Shown: positions 48,947 through 60,788 of the stretch, piece after piece | Numbering within the stretch: position 1 is the stretch's first letter | Layout: every line of letters starts with the position of its first letter | NCBI RefSeq assembly: GCF_000517265.1 | Contig: NZ_AYSJ01000015.1 | Location: forward strand, 172,947 to 236,946 | Source of the DNA: Photorhabdus khanii NC19 | GTDB lineage: Bacteria > Pseudomonadota > Gammaproteobacteria > Enterobacterales > Enterobacteriaceae | Length of the DNA stretch: 64,000 bases | Direction of reading: 5' to 3' | The notes under the pieces: model-generated | Told to the model about the DNA's origin: nothing | What the model saw: only the letters and a program-made list of their open reading frames with translations | The model's database searches: none | Program-made: the position numbers and the translations under genes

Positions 48947-49294
48947 TTAATTTCTCCTTTTCAACAAGTTATCTATTATCCTCAAGATATCTTTGTATTG
49001 TTGTTCCGGGTTTTCTCCTGCTTCAAGGGCATTTTTGATTTCTGGTACACCATGGAAATTAAGATTAAATGCAGTTAAATAAAGGTATGATCTAACCAGT
49101 TTTTTATCTTTAAAGCCCAGCTCGCTGATTAAATACCGATACGCCTCTTTCAGTCGCTTATGCAAATTTTTTTCATCCTCATGCACAACCAAGTCGGCAT
49201 GTTCTGACAAAATGCATTGCCTGATTTTTTCAATATAAGTATTGTCCTCTAGATCTATAATTTTATCGAATTGTTCCTGAGTGAGTTTAATCAT
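48947..49294 (-). CDS. small helical protein upstream of Tox-REase-5, possible effector co-chaperone
   Basis: This 115-residue protein is acidic and predicted helical (MIKLTQEQFDKIIDLEDNTY, KLVRSYLYLTAFNLNFHG). Its stop precedes the toxin ATG by one base. In Pseudomonas the TseT locus has a small co-chaperone gene just upstream of the effector, and this gene sits at the equivalent place. The match is by position and size, not by a recognised domain. It may help load the effector onto a PAAR protein encoded elsewhere. It could also be an adaptor of unrelated type. Confidence 0.55.
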   Translation of the reverse strand: MIKLTQEQFDKIIDLEDNTYIEKIRQCILSEHADLVVHEDEKNLHKRLKEAYRYLISELGFKDKKLVRSYLYLTAFNLNFHGVPEIKNALEAGENPEQQYKDILRIIDNLLKRRN

Positions 49295-51263
<1,969 letters not shown>

Positions 51264-51308
51264 GATGTGCAGTAAGTGGCGGCATGAGGTATTCCGTCGC
51301 TTACCTGA

Positions 51309-52643
<1,335 letters not shown>

Positions 52644-52665
52644 TTTTAAGTAATCAGTATTAAAC

Positions 52666-52696
52666 AGGAGGGGTAAAACCCTCCTTAATGTTTTAA
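52666..52696 (+). terminator. rho-independent terminator of eno
   Basis: AGGAGGG, loop GTAAAA, CCCTCCT, then TAATGTTTT, 22 bases after the stop. Confidence 0.75.
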
Positions 52697-53113
52697 TAAT
52701 AATACGCGGGAGTTTGAGCGAGTGTCGGCTCTGATGCTGGAATATAGGGTGAAATAACTGGTTGGCGTCATCTTCCGTAATTGAGAGATTTTTTTAATAC
52801 GTTCGTTAATGTATTTAATGCTGCTTCCAATATTTCCCAAAATAACTATAATTTTTGAATATTCTAATATCCGTAAAAGAACACTACTTAATAATTAAAG
52901 TTCATTTATGATCTGTTAGCCGTTAGATATAACATTTTCCTATTCGGAGAATACTTGGCTGTACTTAGCGGGGTTTAACGTCTTAGTACAGCTATTTTTA
53001 GTATTCCGCATCAGTGCGGACTCAGGGAAAAAGCTGTAACAATATAAAAATATTAATTTGAAGAGAAGATGAATATAGCACCTTGAATAACCAAACTGAG
53101 GAGAGAGGAAGGA
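52697..53113. other. intergenic region with nested inverted repeat
   Basis: No gene seen. At 52945-53007 two nested repeats, GAATACT/AGTATTC outside and GCTGTACTTAG/CTTAGTACAGC inside, surround CGGGGTTTAACGT. A small hairpin CCGCATCAGTGCGG follows at 53006. It lies 107 bases upstream of the Ner-like gene and could be its operator or an old element end. Confidence 0.5.
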
Positions 53114-53326
53114 ATGATTGTAAAAAACGACTGGCACCCAGCGGATATTATTGCAGGACTTAGAAAACGGGGAACGTCGTTATCTGCTGTTTCAAGAGAT
53201 GCGGGGCTTGCATCATCCACTTTATCAAACGCTTTGCACCGTCCGTGGCCTAAGGGTGAGCGGATCATTGCTACTGCTTTGGATTGTGAGCCTTTCGAAA
53301 TATGGCCAAGCAGATATTCTAAATAA
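53114..53326 (+). CDS. Ner/Nlp-like helix-turn-helix regulator
   Basis: The 70-residue protein begins MIVKNDWHPADIIAGLRKRG and continues TSLSAVSRDAGLASSTLSNA, a helix-turn-helix, then LHRPWPKGERIIATALDCEP and the ending IWPSRY. This is the Ner family of phage Mu and enterobacterial Nlp/SfsB regulators. It binds DNA as a small repressor. GAGGAAGGA precedes the start. No phage genes are nearby, so it is either a solitary chromosomal Nlp or a prophage leftover. Confidence 0.88.
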   Translation: MIVKNDWHPADIIAGLRKRGTSLSAVSRDAGLASSTLSNALHRPWPKGERIIATALDCEPFEIWPSRYSK

Positions 53327-53370
53327 ATTAAAATAAACTTCTCGTAAATAAGTCAATGAGGAGAGATTAA

Positions 53371-53412
53371 GTACCCGAAACTTTTTTTGTGTCTTGTGAA
53401 AAGCTTCGGGTA
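53371..53412. terminator. hairpin after the Ner-like gene
   Basis: TACCCGAAACTTTT pairs with AAAAGCTTCGGGTA with one mismatch around TTTGTGTCTTGTG. It is 45 bases past the stop. Confidence 0.55.
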
Positions 53413-53711
53413 TGATCATCGGATTAAAATAGCGTTATTAAAGCCTTTCCTTGATATTTGTCATAGTTAATTTTTCTGCATCAACTGTTTAATCTTTTGT
53501 ATTATTTTGACACTCCTCCCTGTATTTTTTTTCTGATTTCACAGATATTTTATATTGAATATATCTAATCCATGAGCATTCAACCGATAATTAAAGCATA
53601 TCGAAGATCGAGATTTGGAATGAGAAAGTTTGATATACGAAGTGATGAGAGTTCAAATGCTTTACTTGTTAAATCGTGAGAATTGTTTATAGAGGCGTCA
53701 TACACTGAACC
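53413..53711. other. gene-free AT-rich stretch
   Basis: About 300 bases between the Ner-like gene and the IS4 remnant. No frame or RNA gene recognised. The outer end of the IS should lie near 53700. Confidence 0.4.
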
Positions 53712-54257
53712 TTAAGTATTAAGCCTCTCGAAAATACCCTCCAACCCATTATTTTTATTGGATTTTCCTTGGGGCAACTTCAACGCATTTTTGGCGAGAT
53801 ATTTCAGGGCCCAATCCAGAGGGTGTTCTATTTCCGACCAGGCATGATGAATAATCGTGCCCAATATCGGCAATAACCCGACATCAACATTTTTGGCTGC
53901 CTTGAGAAAGGAAACTGAAGGCAAAAACCGCCTCGCCAGACTGCGCCGGACTATCAACGCTAGCAGACTTGCCCAGATGAGCCCTTCCGCTATCGCTTTC
54001 TGGCCGGTCGCAAAGCTTGTCCAGTGGGTGTGGGATTTTAGTTCCCTGAACAGCAGTTCGACCTGCCAGCGACAGCGATAGACCGCCATGATGTCATCGG
54101 CGGTAAAGTGGGATGGCGGCAGATTGGTGAGCCAAAAACAAAAGCGTTTTTCCTGCGCAAACCAACGCCGGATGACCCGAAATTCGAATCGGCCACGCCG
54201 ACAGGTGAAATCCAGCACTTCAGCACGGTTGTTTTTGCGACTAATCTCCCGGAGTTG
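53712..54257 (-). pseudogene. IS4-family transposase, C-terminal fragment
   Basis: Family sequence is continuous on the minus strand from 54257 (QLREISRKNNRAEV) to the stop at 53712; a TAG sits directly upstream in frame. The YREK signature of IS4 transposases is complete: YRCRWQVELLFRELK, with Y-2-R-3-E-6-K spacing and the last catalytic glutamate. WASLLALIVRRSLARRF follows. The N-terminal half with the two catalytic aspartates is missing. The break is where a flotillin fragment begins on the other strand. Confidence 0.85.
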
Positions 54258-54263
54258 CTAGGT

Positions 54264-55163
54264 AAACTCAGAATTGCCACAGTAAAACGCGATGCGGAGA
54301 TTGCCGAAGCAGAGGCAACGCGGGATGCCCGGATTCAGAAAGCCAAGGCAGAGGAAGAAGGGCAGAAGGCTGAACTCATTCGAGATACGAATATTGCGGA
54401 GGCAAATAAGGAAAAAGAGCTGAAAGTTGCTTCATTCAAGAAGGAACAGGATACGGCTAAGGCAGAAGCTGATCAGGCGTACCAGATTCAGGAAGCCAAG
54501 GCGCGACAGCTCATGGTGGAGGAACAGATGCAGGTGGAACTGGTACGGCAAGATCGTGAAGTTGACCTTCAAGAGAAAGGGATCCTCGTTCGGCAGATGC
54601 AGTATGATGCAGAAGTGAAAAAGAAAGCCGATGCGGATAAATACGCGGTCGAGGAGGCAGCAGAAGCGGATAAAGCGCGTAAGATGCGTGAAGCAGAGGC
54701 GATGCAGTACTCTATCGAAGCTCAGGCGAAGGCGAACGCTGAGCAGAAGCGGCTTGATGGGATGGCGATTGCAGATGCGGAGCGAGCAAAAGGGACTGCG
54801 GATGCTGAAGTTATCCGTCTTCGTGGCTTTGCGGAAGCGGAAGCCAAGGAAAAACTTGCTGAAGCCTTCCAGAAGTTTGGTGAAGCTGCCGTACTCGATA
54901 TCATTGTGAAGATGCTACCAGAACTTGCAGGCAAAATTGCTGCGCCGCTTTCATCAATTGATAAATTGACTGTTGTTGATACCGGCAATGGTGAAGGCGC
55001 TGCCCGCGTTAGTAACTACGTCACTCAACTGATGGCGACAGCCCCGGAAATGTTGAAGAATATCTCTGGCATTGATATTGAGCAATTGATTAAAGGCATA
55101 ACTGGGAAAGCCGAAGAATCGGCAGAGAGCCATGTACATACACCGCAAAAGCTGAATTTGTAA
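54264..55163 (+). pseudogene. flotillin/YqiK-like protein, C-terminal fragment
   Basis: Reading LRIATVKRDAEIAEAEATRD through long alanine, glutamate and lysine-rich coiled coil (residues to about 250), then AAVLDIIVKMLPELAGKIAAP and SSIDKLTVVDTGNGEGAARV. This is the flotillin C-terminal half. The N-terminal membrane anchor and SPFH domain are absent. The frame stays open to 54108, but that upstream part is antisense to the transposase fragment and is not flotillin. The gene was cut by the IS event, so a functional membrane-scaffold protein is not expected. Confidence 0.85.
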
Positions 55164-55354
55164 TTTGACGTATTAAGCACATGGAGACTGTTCGGAGGAT
55201 TGGGCAGTCTTATTCTGCTTCTGTTAATCGACCTAACCCTATTTTGACATTAATTTTAGTTTTTGGTTTTTGCCATCGAATATTATTTCTTAATTTTGGT
55301 GAGTGTTTAAGCTGTTCAATCCATTGTTTAACGTGGGGTGCTGGGCACATAATG

Positions 55355-55443
55355 GCATCGCTAAACGGCAAACGGCTTCAGTCTATTTGAAACAGTTGTG
55401 TAATACTGGGGTATTACAAAAAATTCAGGCCGGAAAAGAATAA
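55355..55443 (+). pseudogene. Fic-family protein, C-terminal remnant
   Basis: In frame to the TAA at 55441, HNGIAKRQTASVYLKQLCNT then GVLQKIQAGKE is the winged-helix tail that ends many Fic-domain proteins. The catalytic HPFxxGNGR part is not in the window. The match is short, hence moderate confidence. Confidence 0.55.
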
Positions 55444-55493
55444 CTATCTGTGCGGCAAAATCGGAAATCATTTACTGGTTTCTGATTTTTTAT

Positions 55494-55884
55494 ATGTCTC
55501 TAACTTTTGCTCTAACTGATTTTCTCGAAGAGTCACCTGTTAATGTCGCCCAGTTGACGACCTTTTCCGAACATATCCCCGATAAGTGGGTGGCTAGAGC
55601 CGCTTCCCTCTCTGTCCAGGCAACCATAAGACGCCGACGACTCCTCAGCGATATGGTACTTTGGCTTATTGTCGGTATGGCCTTTTTCAGGAACGAGTCT
55701 ATTACTGAGAAAAGTGATGAGTAAGGCTTTATCTCTTGGCAATATGCCCAAAAGATTAAAGGCGTTGAGAGGAGACCTATCGGCGCTCTTCATAGAAAGA
55801 CGCCCCAGGTCATCTAGGCCTAGGGTGGTTAAGATATCTAAGACCCGCTATCCGGTTAATCGCAAAGCAGCTTCTCTTAAGTGA
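55494..55884 (+). pseudogene. IS4-family transposase, internally deleted
   Basis: The N-terminus is intact (MSLTFALTDFLEESPVNVAQ, then PDKWVARAASLSVQATIRRR and MVLWLIVGMAFFRNES). After a frameshift near 55710 the sequence jumps to the family C-terminus (RPRVVKISKTRYPVNRKA ending AASLK). The DDE core of roughly 300 residues is gone. It is a different IS4 subgroup from 53712-54257. Confidence 0.8.
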
Positions 55885-55991
55885 ACTACATTGCGCTATT
55901 GGATCAATATTGAGTGATGGCTTATTTATATTGATTTTATTGGTTTTTTATTAATCTATCTTTTTGTTAAGTACACGTAAAACAGAAGTAC

Positions 55992-56384
55992 TCAGCAAAT
56001 TGAGCTAATCTTGTCCACCAGTTCCCGTAGGTGCTGTGCTAACTGGTCAACGGTTTTCTCACCTGTAGCAGCTTCCACCGTTAAGTTTTCCAGCATATTG
56101 TCGTTATCACGGATCTTGATACCGTTGCGGTAGAGAAAAGTCATGGTAACAAAAAACGCTGTGCGCTTATTACCATCATTAAAGATATGACCACGAGCGA
56201 TAGCCACCCAGTAAGTTGCGGCCAGTTCAAAAATATCCGTTACGCCTTCATAGTGTGTACGGTTTTGTACCCGATAGATGAGCGCTTCAGCTCTGCCGGG
56301 ATCGGACATACCGGCAACACCAGGAAGCCGTTGTAATATACGGTCATGAAAAGCGATAACTTCCTGTGCGCTAACCCATATCAT
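55992..56384 (-). CDS. doc: Doc-type toxin (Fic fold, death on curing)
   Basis: The 130-residue protein begins MIWVSAQEVIAFHDRIL and has the Doc signature HIFNDGNKRTAFFVTMTFL with the catalytic histidine and the HxFx(D)GNKR loop. Doc phosphorylates elongation factor Tu and stops translation. The antitoxin gene overlaps its start by four bases. Nothing is missing, so the pair is likely active despite the wrecked surroundings. Confidence 0.92.
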   Translation of the reverse strand: MIWVSAQEVIAFHDRILQRLPGVAGMSDPGRAEALIYRVQNRTHYEGVTDIFELAATYWVAIARGHIFNDGNKRTAFFVTMTFLYRNGIKIRDNDNMLENLTVEAATGEKTVDQLAQHLRELVDKISSIC

Positions 56385-56602
56385 CGGTTTGTCAGCGCCT
56401 CTACCGTATGCCCATGATGCTGCATAATCACATCAAACTCTGCATCCAGCTTGGCGTTCTGGTATGCCTCGAATTCAGATTTGCTGATAACCACCGCTGA
56501 GCTACCGTCTCTACGGGTGATTTCAACCGGTTCGCCATGAGTGGCTGCATCCAGTACTTCTGAGATATTGGCTCGAGCTTGAGTCGAGGTGTATGTACGC
56601 AT
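56381..56602 (-). CDS. phd: Phd-type antitoxin
   Basis: The ATG at 56602 (MRTYTSTQARANISEVLDAA) gives 73 residues and follows AGGAG; an in-frame upstream start would add 12 unlikely residues. The Phd/YefM DNA-binding fold is followed by VEITRRDGSSAVVISKSEFE and a short toxin-binding tail. It represses its operon with Doc and blocks the toxin active site. It overlaps doc by four bases. Confidence 0.92.
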   Translation of the reverse strand: MRTYTSTQARANISEVLDAATHGEPVEITRRDGSSAVVISKSEFEAYQNAKLDAEFDVIMQHHGHTVEALTNR

Positions 56603-56968
56603 GATGTGTCTCCTAAGATGTACGTTTAAATTGTACATTTTGAGTGCTAATTATTCAATCATTACAAAGAAACATCAAGAGAAACATATACACTGTAGAG
56701 ATATTGTACGAAGCCTTATAAAAACATCAAACTGTTGCAAACCAAAAATACCTCGCGACACGAATCACTCTTGAACAGTTTGTTATGTGCGTGGTTAAAT
56801 TTTTGAAGAAAGCATAAAAAACCTTGGGGCAATTATGTGAGAGCAGGAAGCAGTAGTCTTGCAAATCACGTTCTGATGAGATGCTGACCGAATAACTAAT
56901 AGCTCTACTCGCTCAGATTCCCTGATAAGTATGATTGTTCGCTTTATCATCATGGTGAAAGGGAAATT
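56603..56968. other. intergenic region between phd and pRiA4b-like gene
   Basis: About 365 bases. It holds the phd-doc promoter near 56610-56660 and a possible promoter before 56969. No gene recognised. Confidence 0.45.
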
Positions 56969-57511
56969 ATGCCCGCATATACAGTAAAAGCCGCCATTCG
57001 AGATGTCAGCCCTATGATCTGGCGACGTTTTCGCATTCAGAGTGATATGTCACTAGGCGCTTTTCATTTTTTACTGCAATTTGCTTTTGGTTGGGATAAT
57101 GACTATCTCCATACCTTTCATATCTACGGTAAAGACTATGGTGTCAGCTATGAAGGTGGTCTCAGTTTTTATAATGATCCCTGGGCTGTTTCACTTGCGT
57201 CTTTTCATTTCGAAAACCGTGATAAATTCACTTATGAGTATAATTTCTATCGGCATGGGTTACTGGATATCCGCATTGAAGCGATTGAACCTGACTCAAA
57301 TAAAAGCACGCCATTCTGTCTCAGTGGGCAAGGTATGCCTGATGTCACTCAATATGATGAAACCGAAGCGACATTGAAGCTATTGGAAGCCATTGTCGAA
57401 AGTGATGACAGTACAACGTTTGGCGACATCCAAGAATTCATCGACGAGTTCAATCGCGTCAAATTTAATCGCCATCGACTCAACCCAAACTCCCTCAGAT
57501 TGACGCGCTGA
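56969..57511 (+). CDS. plasmid pRiA4b ORF-3 family protein
   Basis: The 180-residue protein starts MPAYTVKAAIRDVSPMIWRR and has the family pattern FRIQSDMSLGAFHFLLQFAFGW, DYLHTFHIYGKDYG and FTYEYNFYRHGLLDIRIEAI. The family is common on plasmids and mobile regions. Its role is unknown. Its 3' end runs into a resolvase-like HTH tail in another frame, so the last dozen residues may have been replaced by a fusion event. Confidence 0.85.
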   Translation: MPAYTVKAAIRDVSPMIWRRFRIQSDMSLGAFHFLLQFAFGWDNDYLHTFHIYGKDYGVSYEGGLSFYNDPWAVSLASFHFENRDKFTYEYNFYRHGLLDIRIEAIEPDSNKSTPFCLSGQGMPDVTQYDETEATLKLLEAIVESDDSTTFGDIQEFIDEFNRVKFNRHRLNPNSLRLTR

Positions 57512-57621
57512 GAGCGAAAGGCATTAAGTTAAAGCTAGCCTGTGATAATGTGGGATTAGGTATTTCTACGTATTATAAATTGCGTCACCGGTTAAAAAAT
57601 AGGGGTATACCACAGCGATAG
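57487..57621 (+). pseudogene. recombinase/resolvase HTH tail, remnant
   Basis: In a frame different from the previous gene, KLPQIDALRAKGIKLKLACD then NVGLGISTYYKLRHRLKNR reads as the helix-turn-helix tail of a resolvase or invertase. The catalytic domain is not present. It overlaps the end of the pRiA4b-like gene and the start of the next transposase fragment. Confidence 0.5.
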
Positions 57622-58220
57622 CCCCGGGAGGACAGCATCATGCAACTCACGATCCAAATTATTGCGTAAGGTGTGAGGGGCAGGCAGATAAGCCCGCTCG
57701 GAGGCCGTGTCTGCGGTCACCGTCATGGCGATGGGTGATTGGCTGAACAAAGACAGGGTCATATGGCACTCAACCGCCGCCTTCAAGGGACTGAAACAAC
57801 AGGGAAAAACCCCGGCTAACTCGGGATGAACGTTGAATGAGCTGCCATCCTGCAAGAGGATATCGTCAAACTGGCTGAATTTTTTGGGTAAGGGGGCAAA
57901 GCTTTTTCAGTCAACTGAGCCATAGCGAACGTTACCAGTGTCTTCATAAAATCGGCGAAGGCGCTTTTACGCAACTGATTATGGAAGGGCTTATAGGCGA
58001 CAGTGTGTTTTTCACTCAGACACATGCCGTTAAATTGCCGGTGCAGGTCAGCGATGGAGGTGCAGTTTCCTTTGCTCAGTGCGGCTATCAGACTGAGAAC
58101 CAGAGACTGTGGCCCAATATTTCTGAGTCGTTCCATAAAGCCACATCGGCGGGCGGTTTTTTCAAGAAAAGTGTTACTGAAGAATGGCATTAACTGAAGT
58201 TTTGTGGGGATAATTGTCAT
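57592..58220 (-). pseudogene. IS4-family transposase, frameshifted N-terminal part
   Basis: The start at 58220 (MTIIPTKLQLMPFFSNTFLE) and SLIAALSKGNCTSIADLHRQ then CLSEKHTVAYKPFHNQLRK are family N-terminus. A frameshift near 57850 moves to LQDGSSFNVHPELAGVFP and SLFSQSPIAMTVTADTASER. Similarity ends about 57660, so the DDE C-terminus is lost. It is a third, different IS4-type lineage in this 5-kb stretch. Confidence 0.85.
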
Positions 58221-58421
58221 CGGCTTTATTCTCTGATCTCGGTATTTTGTTTGGCGACAATGATCAGATCATAAATAAAGCCTTTTTTCTATCTAAAATA
58301 ACCGGTTGGCGCTAAAGATCCTGTTTATGATAGAGGCGTACAGGAGCTTCTACGTGCCGGGGTATAGGGTTCTCTAGGCAGAACCCTAATGGCATAGTGA
58401 CGACAGTGATGTTGTACATTG

Positions 58422-59144
58422 TTATGCTAAAGGTATATAGGGGTTAGGATTAATAAATCGGGTAGGAGCATAGTTATCATACCCTTTGCCCCTGCAATAT
58501 TCTTTTAACTGGCTTAATGAATTTATCCCTATTTTCTGATAAATTATTTGTAGCCTGCTTTGTACCGTTCTATATGAAATATTTAATTTTCTAGCTATAT
58601 CTTTAGCGCTTAGTGATTGCAAAGCAAAAAATACTATATCGAACTCTCTGTCGGTAAAAATCTCAGTTGGGTTGCCAAATGATAGTGATTCAGGAGGTTT
58701 ATTAATTTCCATATGATACATTGAAAAAACTTCTAGCTTTCTAGCTTTGCCTACTACGCCAATCGACTCTCCATTTTTTATCAAAGGCGCGACATGCGCC
58801 ATAAATGGTTGAATAATTTTATCCCTACCACCATACATAAATGTAATCAAAGTAGGAATGACTTTTTTTTCCTCCATTACTCTACGGTCATTAGATTGAA
58901 TGATATCAGCAACCTCAGACCAATAAACCGGACACTCACTATCCAGTTTACCTTCAACATTAAACCCTTTGGGTAGTCCGCTATGATGAAGTCCATAATC
59001 ATTCATATAGATAAATCTCGATTCTTTATCTTTTATATACCAAAACTCATTACAGTTCTCCATGTATGATATGAAGGCATCAAAGCTTTTTGAATGAACA
59101 TCCAGATCTTTGTTTATAGAGAAACTCATATTTTTGTCATTCAT
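58422..59144 (-). CDS. PAS4-LuxR regulator, array copy 4 (most diverged)
   Basis: The start is the ATG at 59144 (MNDKNMSFSINKDLDVHSKS), preceded by AGGTGA; 240 residues. The N-terminal PAS4 sensor domain (residues about 25-150: NEFWYIKDKESRFIYMNDYG) is the most divergent of the four. The C-terminal GerE/LuxR helix-turn-helix (TDREFDIVFFALQSLSAKDI then ISYRTVQSRLQIIYQKI) and tail YDNYAPTRFINPNPYIPLA are almost the same as in the others. It lacks an acyl-homoserine-lactone domain, so it is a LuxR solo; the ligand is unknown. Confidence 0.9.
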   Translation of the reverse strand: MNDKNMSFSINKDLDVHSKSFDAFISYMENCNEFWYIKDKESRFIYMNDYGLHHSGLPKGFNVEGKLDSECPVYWSEVADIIQSNDRRVMEEKKVIPTLITFMYGGRDKIIQPFMAHVAPLIKNGESIGVVGKARKLEVFSMYHMEINKPPESLSFGNPTEIFTDREFDIVFFALQSLSAKDIARKLNISYRTVQSRLQIIYQKIGINSLSQLKEYCRGKGYDNYAPTRFINPNPYIPLA

Positions 59145-59212
59145 AATTTCACCTATCATGATTAAACTGTAAAACCCTAATGGTATAGTGACGACAGCGA
59201 TGTTTTGCATTG
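59145..59212 (-). repeat. array spacer, 68 bases
   Basis: Nearly identical to 59933-60000 and 60721-60788. It carries the ribosome site AGGTGA and the upstream ATGATAGG. The same sequence continues past copy 4 to about 58379 and then breaks off. Confidence 0.8.
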
Positions 59213-59932
59213 TTATGCCAGAGGTATATAGGGGTTAGGATTAATGAATCTGGTAGGAGCATAGTTATCATATCCCTTACCCCTGCAATATTCTTTTAAC
59301 TGGCTTAATGAATTTATCCCTATTTTCTGATAAATTATTTGTAGCCTGCTTTGTACCGTTCTATATGAAATATCTAATTTTCTAGCTATATCTTTAGCGC
59401 TTAGTGATTGCAAAGCAAAAAATACTATATCGAATTCTCTGTCTGTAAATAAATCAGGTGTGCCGAAAGTTAATGAGTCCGGATTCCTGTTGTTTTCAAA
59501 ATGGTACATGGAATAAATTTCAAGTTTTCTACCGTGTCCTACAACCCCAATGCATTCTCCATCCTTCATGAGTGGTGTAATATTAACTAGAAGTGGTTGG
59601 ATTATTTTTTCTCTTCCTCCATAGGTGAAGGTGTTTAATACCGGGATGGTTTTTTGACGAGTCATTACGTTTTTATCATTGGCTTGTATAATATCTACAA
59701 ACTCAACCCACGGTCCCGGACATTCAATATCAAGCCTACCTTCCATGTTAAAACCCTTAGGAAGGTTGCAGTAATAATGTGTAACATCATTAGCATAGAC
59801 GAATCGAGATTCTTTGTCTTTTATAATCCAAAAGTCGTTGCTGTTTTCCATGTATGATATGAAGGCATCAAAGCTTTTTGAACGAACATCCAGATCTTTG
59901 TTTATAGAGAAACTCATGTTTTTGTCATTCAT
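59213..59932 (-). CDS. PAS4-LuxR regulator, array copy 3
   Basis: The ATG at 59932 (MNDKNMSFSINKDLDVRSKS) gives 239 residues. PAS4 region NDFWIIKDKESRFVYANDVT and CIGVVGHGRKLEIYSMYHFE; LuxR region LFTDREFDIVFFALQSLSAK. It differs from copies 1 and 2 mainly in the sensor domain (for example THYYCNLPKGFNMEG against MIYYSGLPKGFNIEG). Reading through from the frame above would add MQNIAVVTIPLGFYSLIMIGEI, but the ribosome site favours the shorter start. Confidence 0.9.
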   Translation of the reverse strand: MNDKNMSFSINKDLDVRSKSFDAFISYMENSNDFWIIKDKESRFVYANDVTHYYCNLPKGFNMEGRLDIECPGPWVEFVDIIQANDKNVMTRQKTIPVLNTFTYGGREKIIQPLLVNITPLMKDGECIGVVGHGRKLEIYSMYHFENNRNPDSLTFGTPDLFTDREFDIVFFALQSLSAKDIARKLDISYRTVQSRLQIIYQKIGINSLSQLKEYCRGKGYDNYAPTRFINPNPYIPLA

Positions 59933-60000
59933 AATTTCACCTATCATGATTAAACTGTAAAACCCTAATGGTATAGTGACGACAGCGATGTTTTGCATTG
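59933..60000 (-). repeat. array spacer, 68 bases
   Basis: Same sequence and position as 59145-59212, between copies 2 and 3. Confidence 0.8.
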
Positions 60001-60720
60001 TTATGCCAGAGGTATATAGGGGTTAGGATTAATGAATCGGGTAGGAGCATAGTTATCATATCCCTTACCCCTGCAATATTCTTTTAACTGGCTTAATGAA
60101 TTTATCCCTATTTTCTGATAAATTATTTGTAGCCTGCTTTGTACCGTTCTATATGAAATATCTAATTTTCTAGCTATATCTTTAGCGCTTAGTGATTGCA
60201 AAGCAAAAAATACTATATCGAACTCTCTATCAGTAAATAAATCAGGTGTGCCGAAAGTTAATGAGTCCGGATGCCTGTTGTTTTCAAAATGGTACATGGA
60301 ATAAATTTCAAGTTTTTTACCGTGTCCTACAATCCCAATGCATTTTCCCTCTTTCATTAGCGGTGTAAAATTGACCAGAAATGGTTGGATTATTTTTTCT
60401 CTTCCTCTATAAGTGAAGGTACTTAATACCGGAATGGTTTTTTGACTGGCCATTACGTTTTTATCATTAGCTTGTATAATATCTTCAAACTCAGACCACG
60501 GTGCTGGACATTCACCATCAAGCTTCCCTTCTATATTAAAACCCTTAGGAAGGCCACTGTAATAAATCATAATATCATTCGCATAGACGAATCGAGATTC
60601 GTTGTCTTTTATAACCCAAACATCGTTGCTGTTTTCCATGTATGATATGAAGGCATCAAAACTTTTTGAATGAACATCCAGATCTTTGTTTACAGAGAAA
60701 CTCATATTTTTATCTTTCAT
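60001..60720 (-). CDS. PAS4-LuxR regulator, array copy 2
   Basis: The ATG at 60720 (MKDKNMSFSVNKDLDVHSKS) gives 239 residues. Sensor domain NDVWVIKDNESRFVYANDIM, GKLDGECPAPWSEFEDII and LMKEGKCIGIVGHGKKLEIY; DNA-binding domain as in copy 3. N-terminal MKDKN and SVN are shared with copy 1, so copies 1 and 2 are the closest pair. Confidence 0.9.
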   Translation of the reverse strand: MKDKNMSFSVNKDLDVHSKSFDAFISYMENSNDVWVIKDNESRFVYANDIMIYYSGLPKGFNIEGKLDGECPAPWSEFEDIIQANDKNVMASQKTIPVLSTFTYRGREKIIQPFLVNFTPLMKEGKCIGIVGHGKKLEIYSMYHFENNRHPDSLTFGTPDLFTDREFDIVFFALQSLSAKDIARKLDISYRTVQSRLQIIYQKIGINSLSQLKEYCRGKGYDNYAPTRFINPNPYIPLA

Positions 60721-60788
60721 AATTTCACCTATCATGATTAAACTGTAAAACCCTAATGGCATAGTGACGACAATGATGTTGTACATTG
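60721..60788 (-). repeat. array spacer, 68 bases
   Basis: Same sequence and position as 59145-59212, between copies 1 and 2; small changes include GTACATTG for TTGCATTG. Confidence 0.8.

Noticed and set aside
54108-54263. Upstream extension of the flotillin frame to 54108
   Set aside because: This part is antisense to a continuous IS4 transposase sequence and has no flotillin-like residues.
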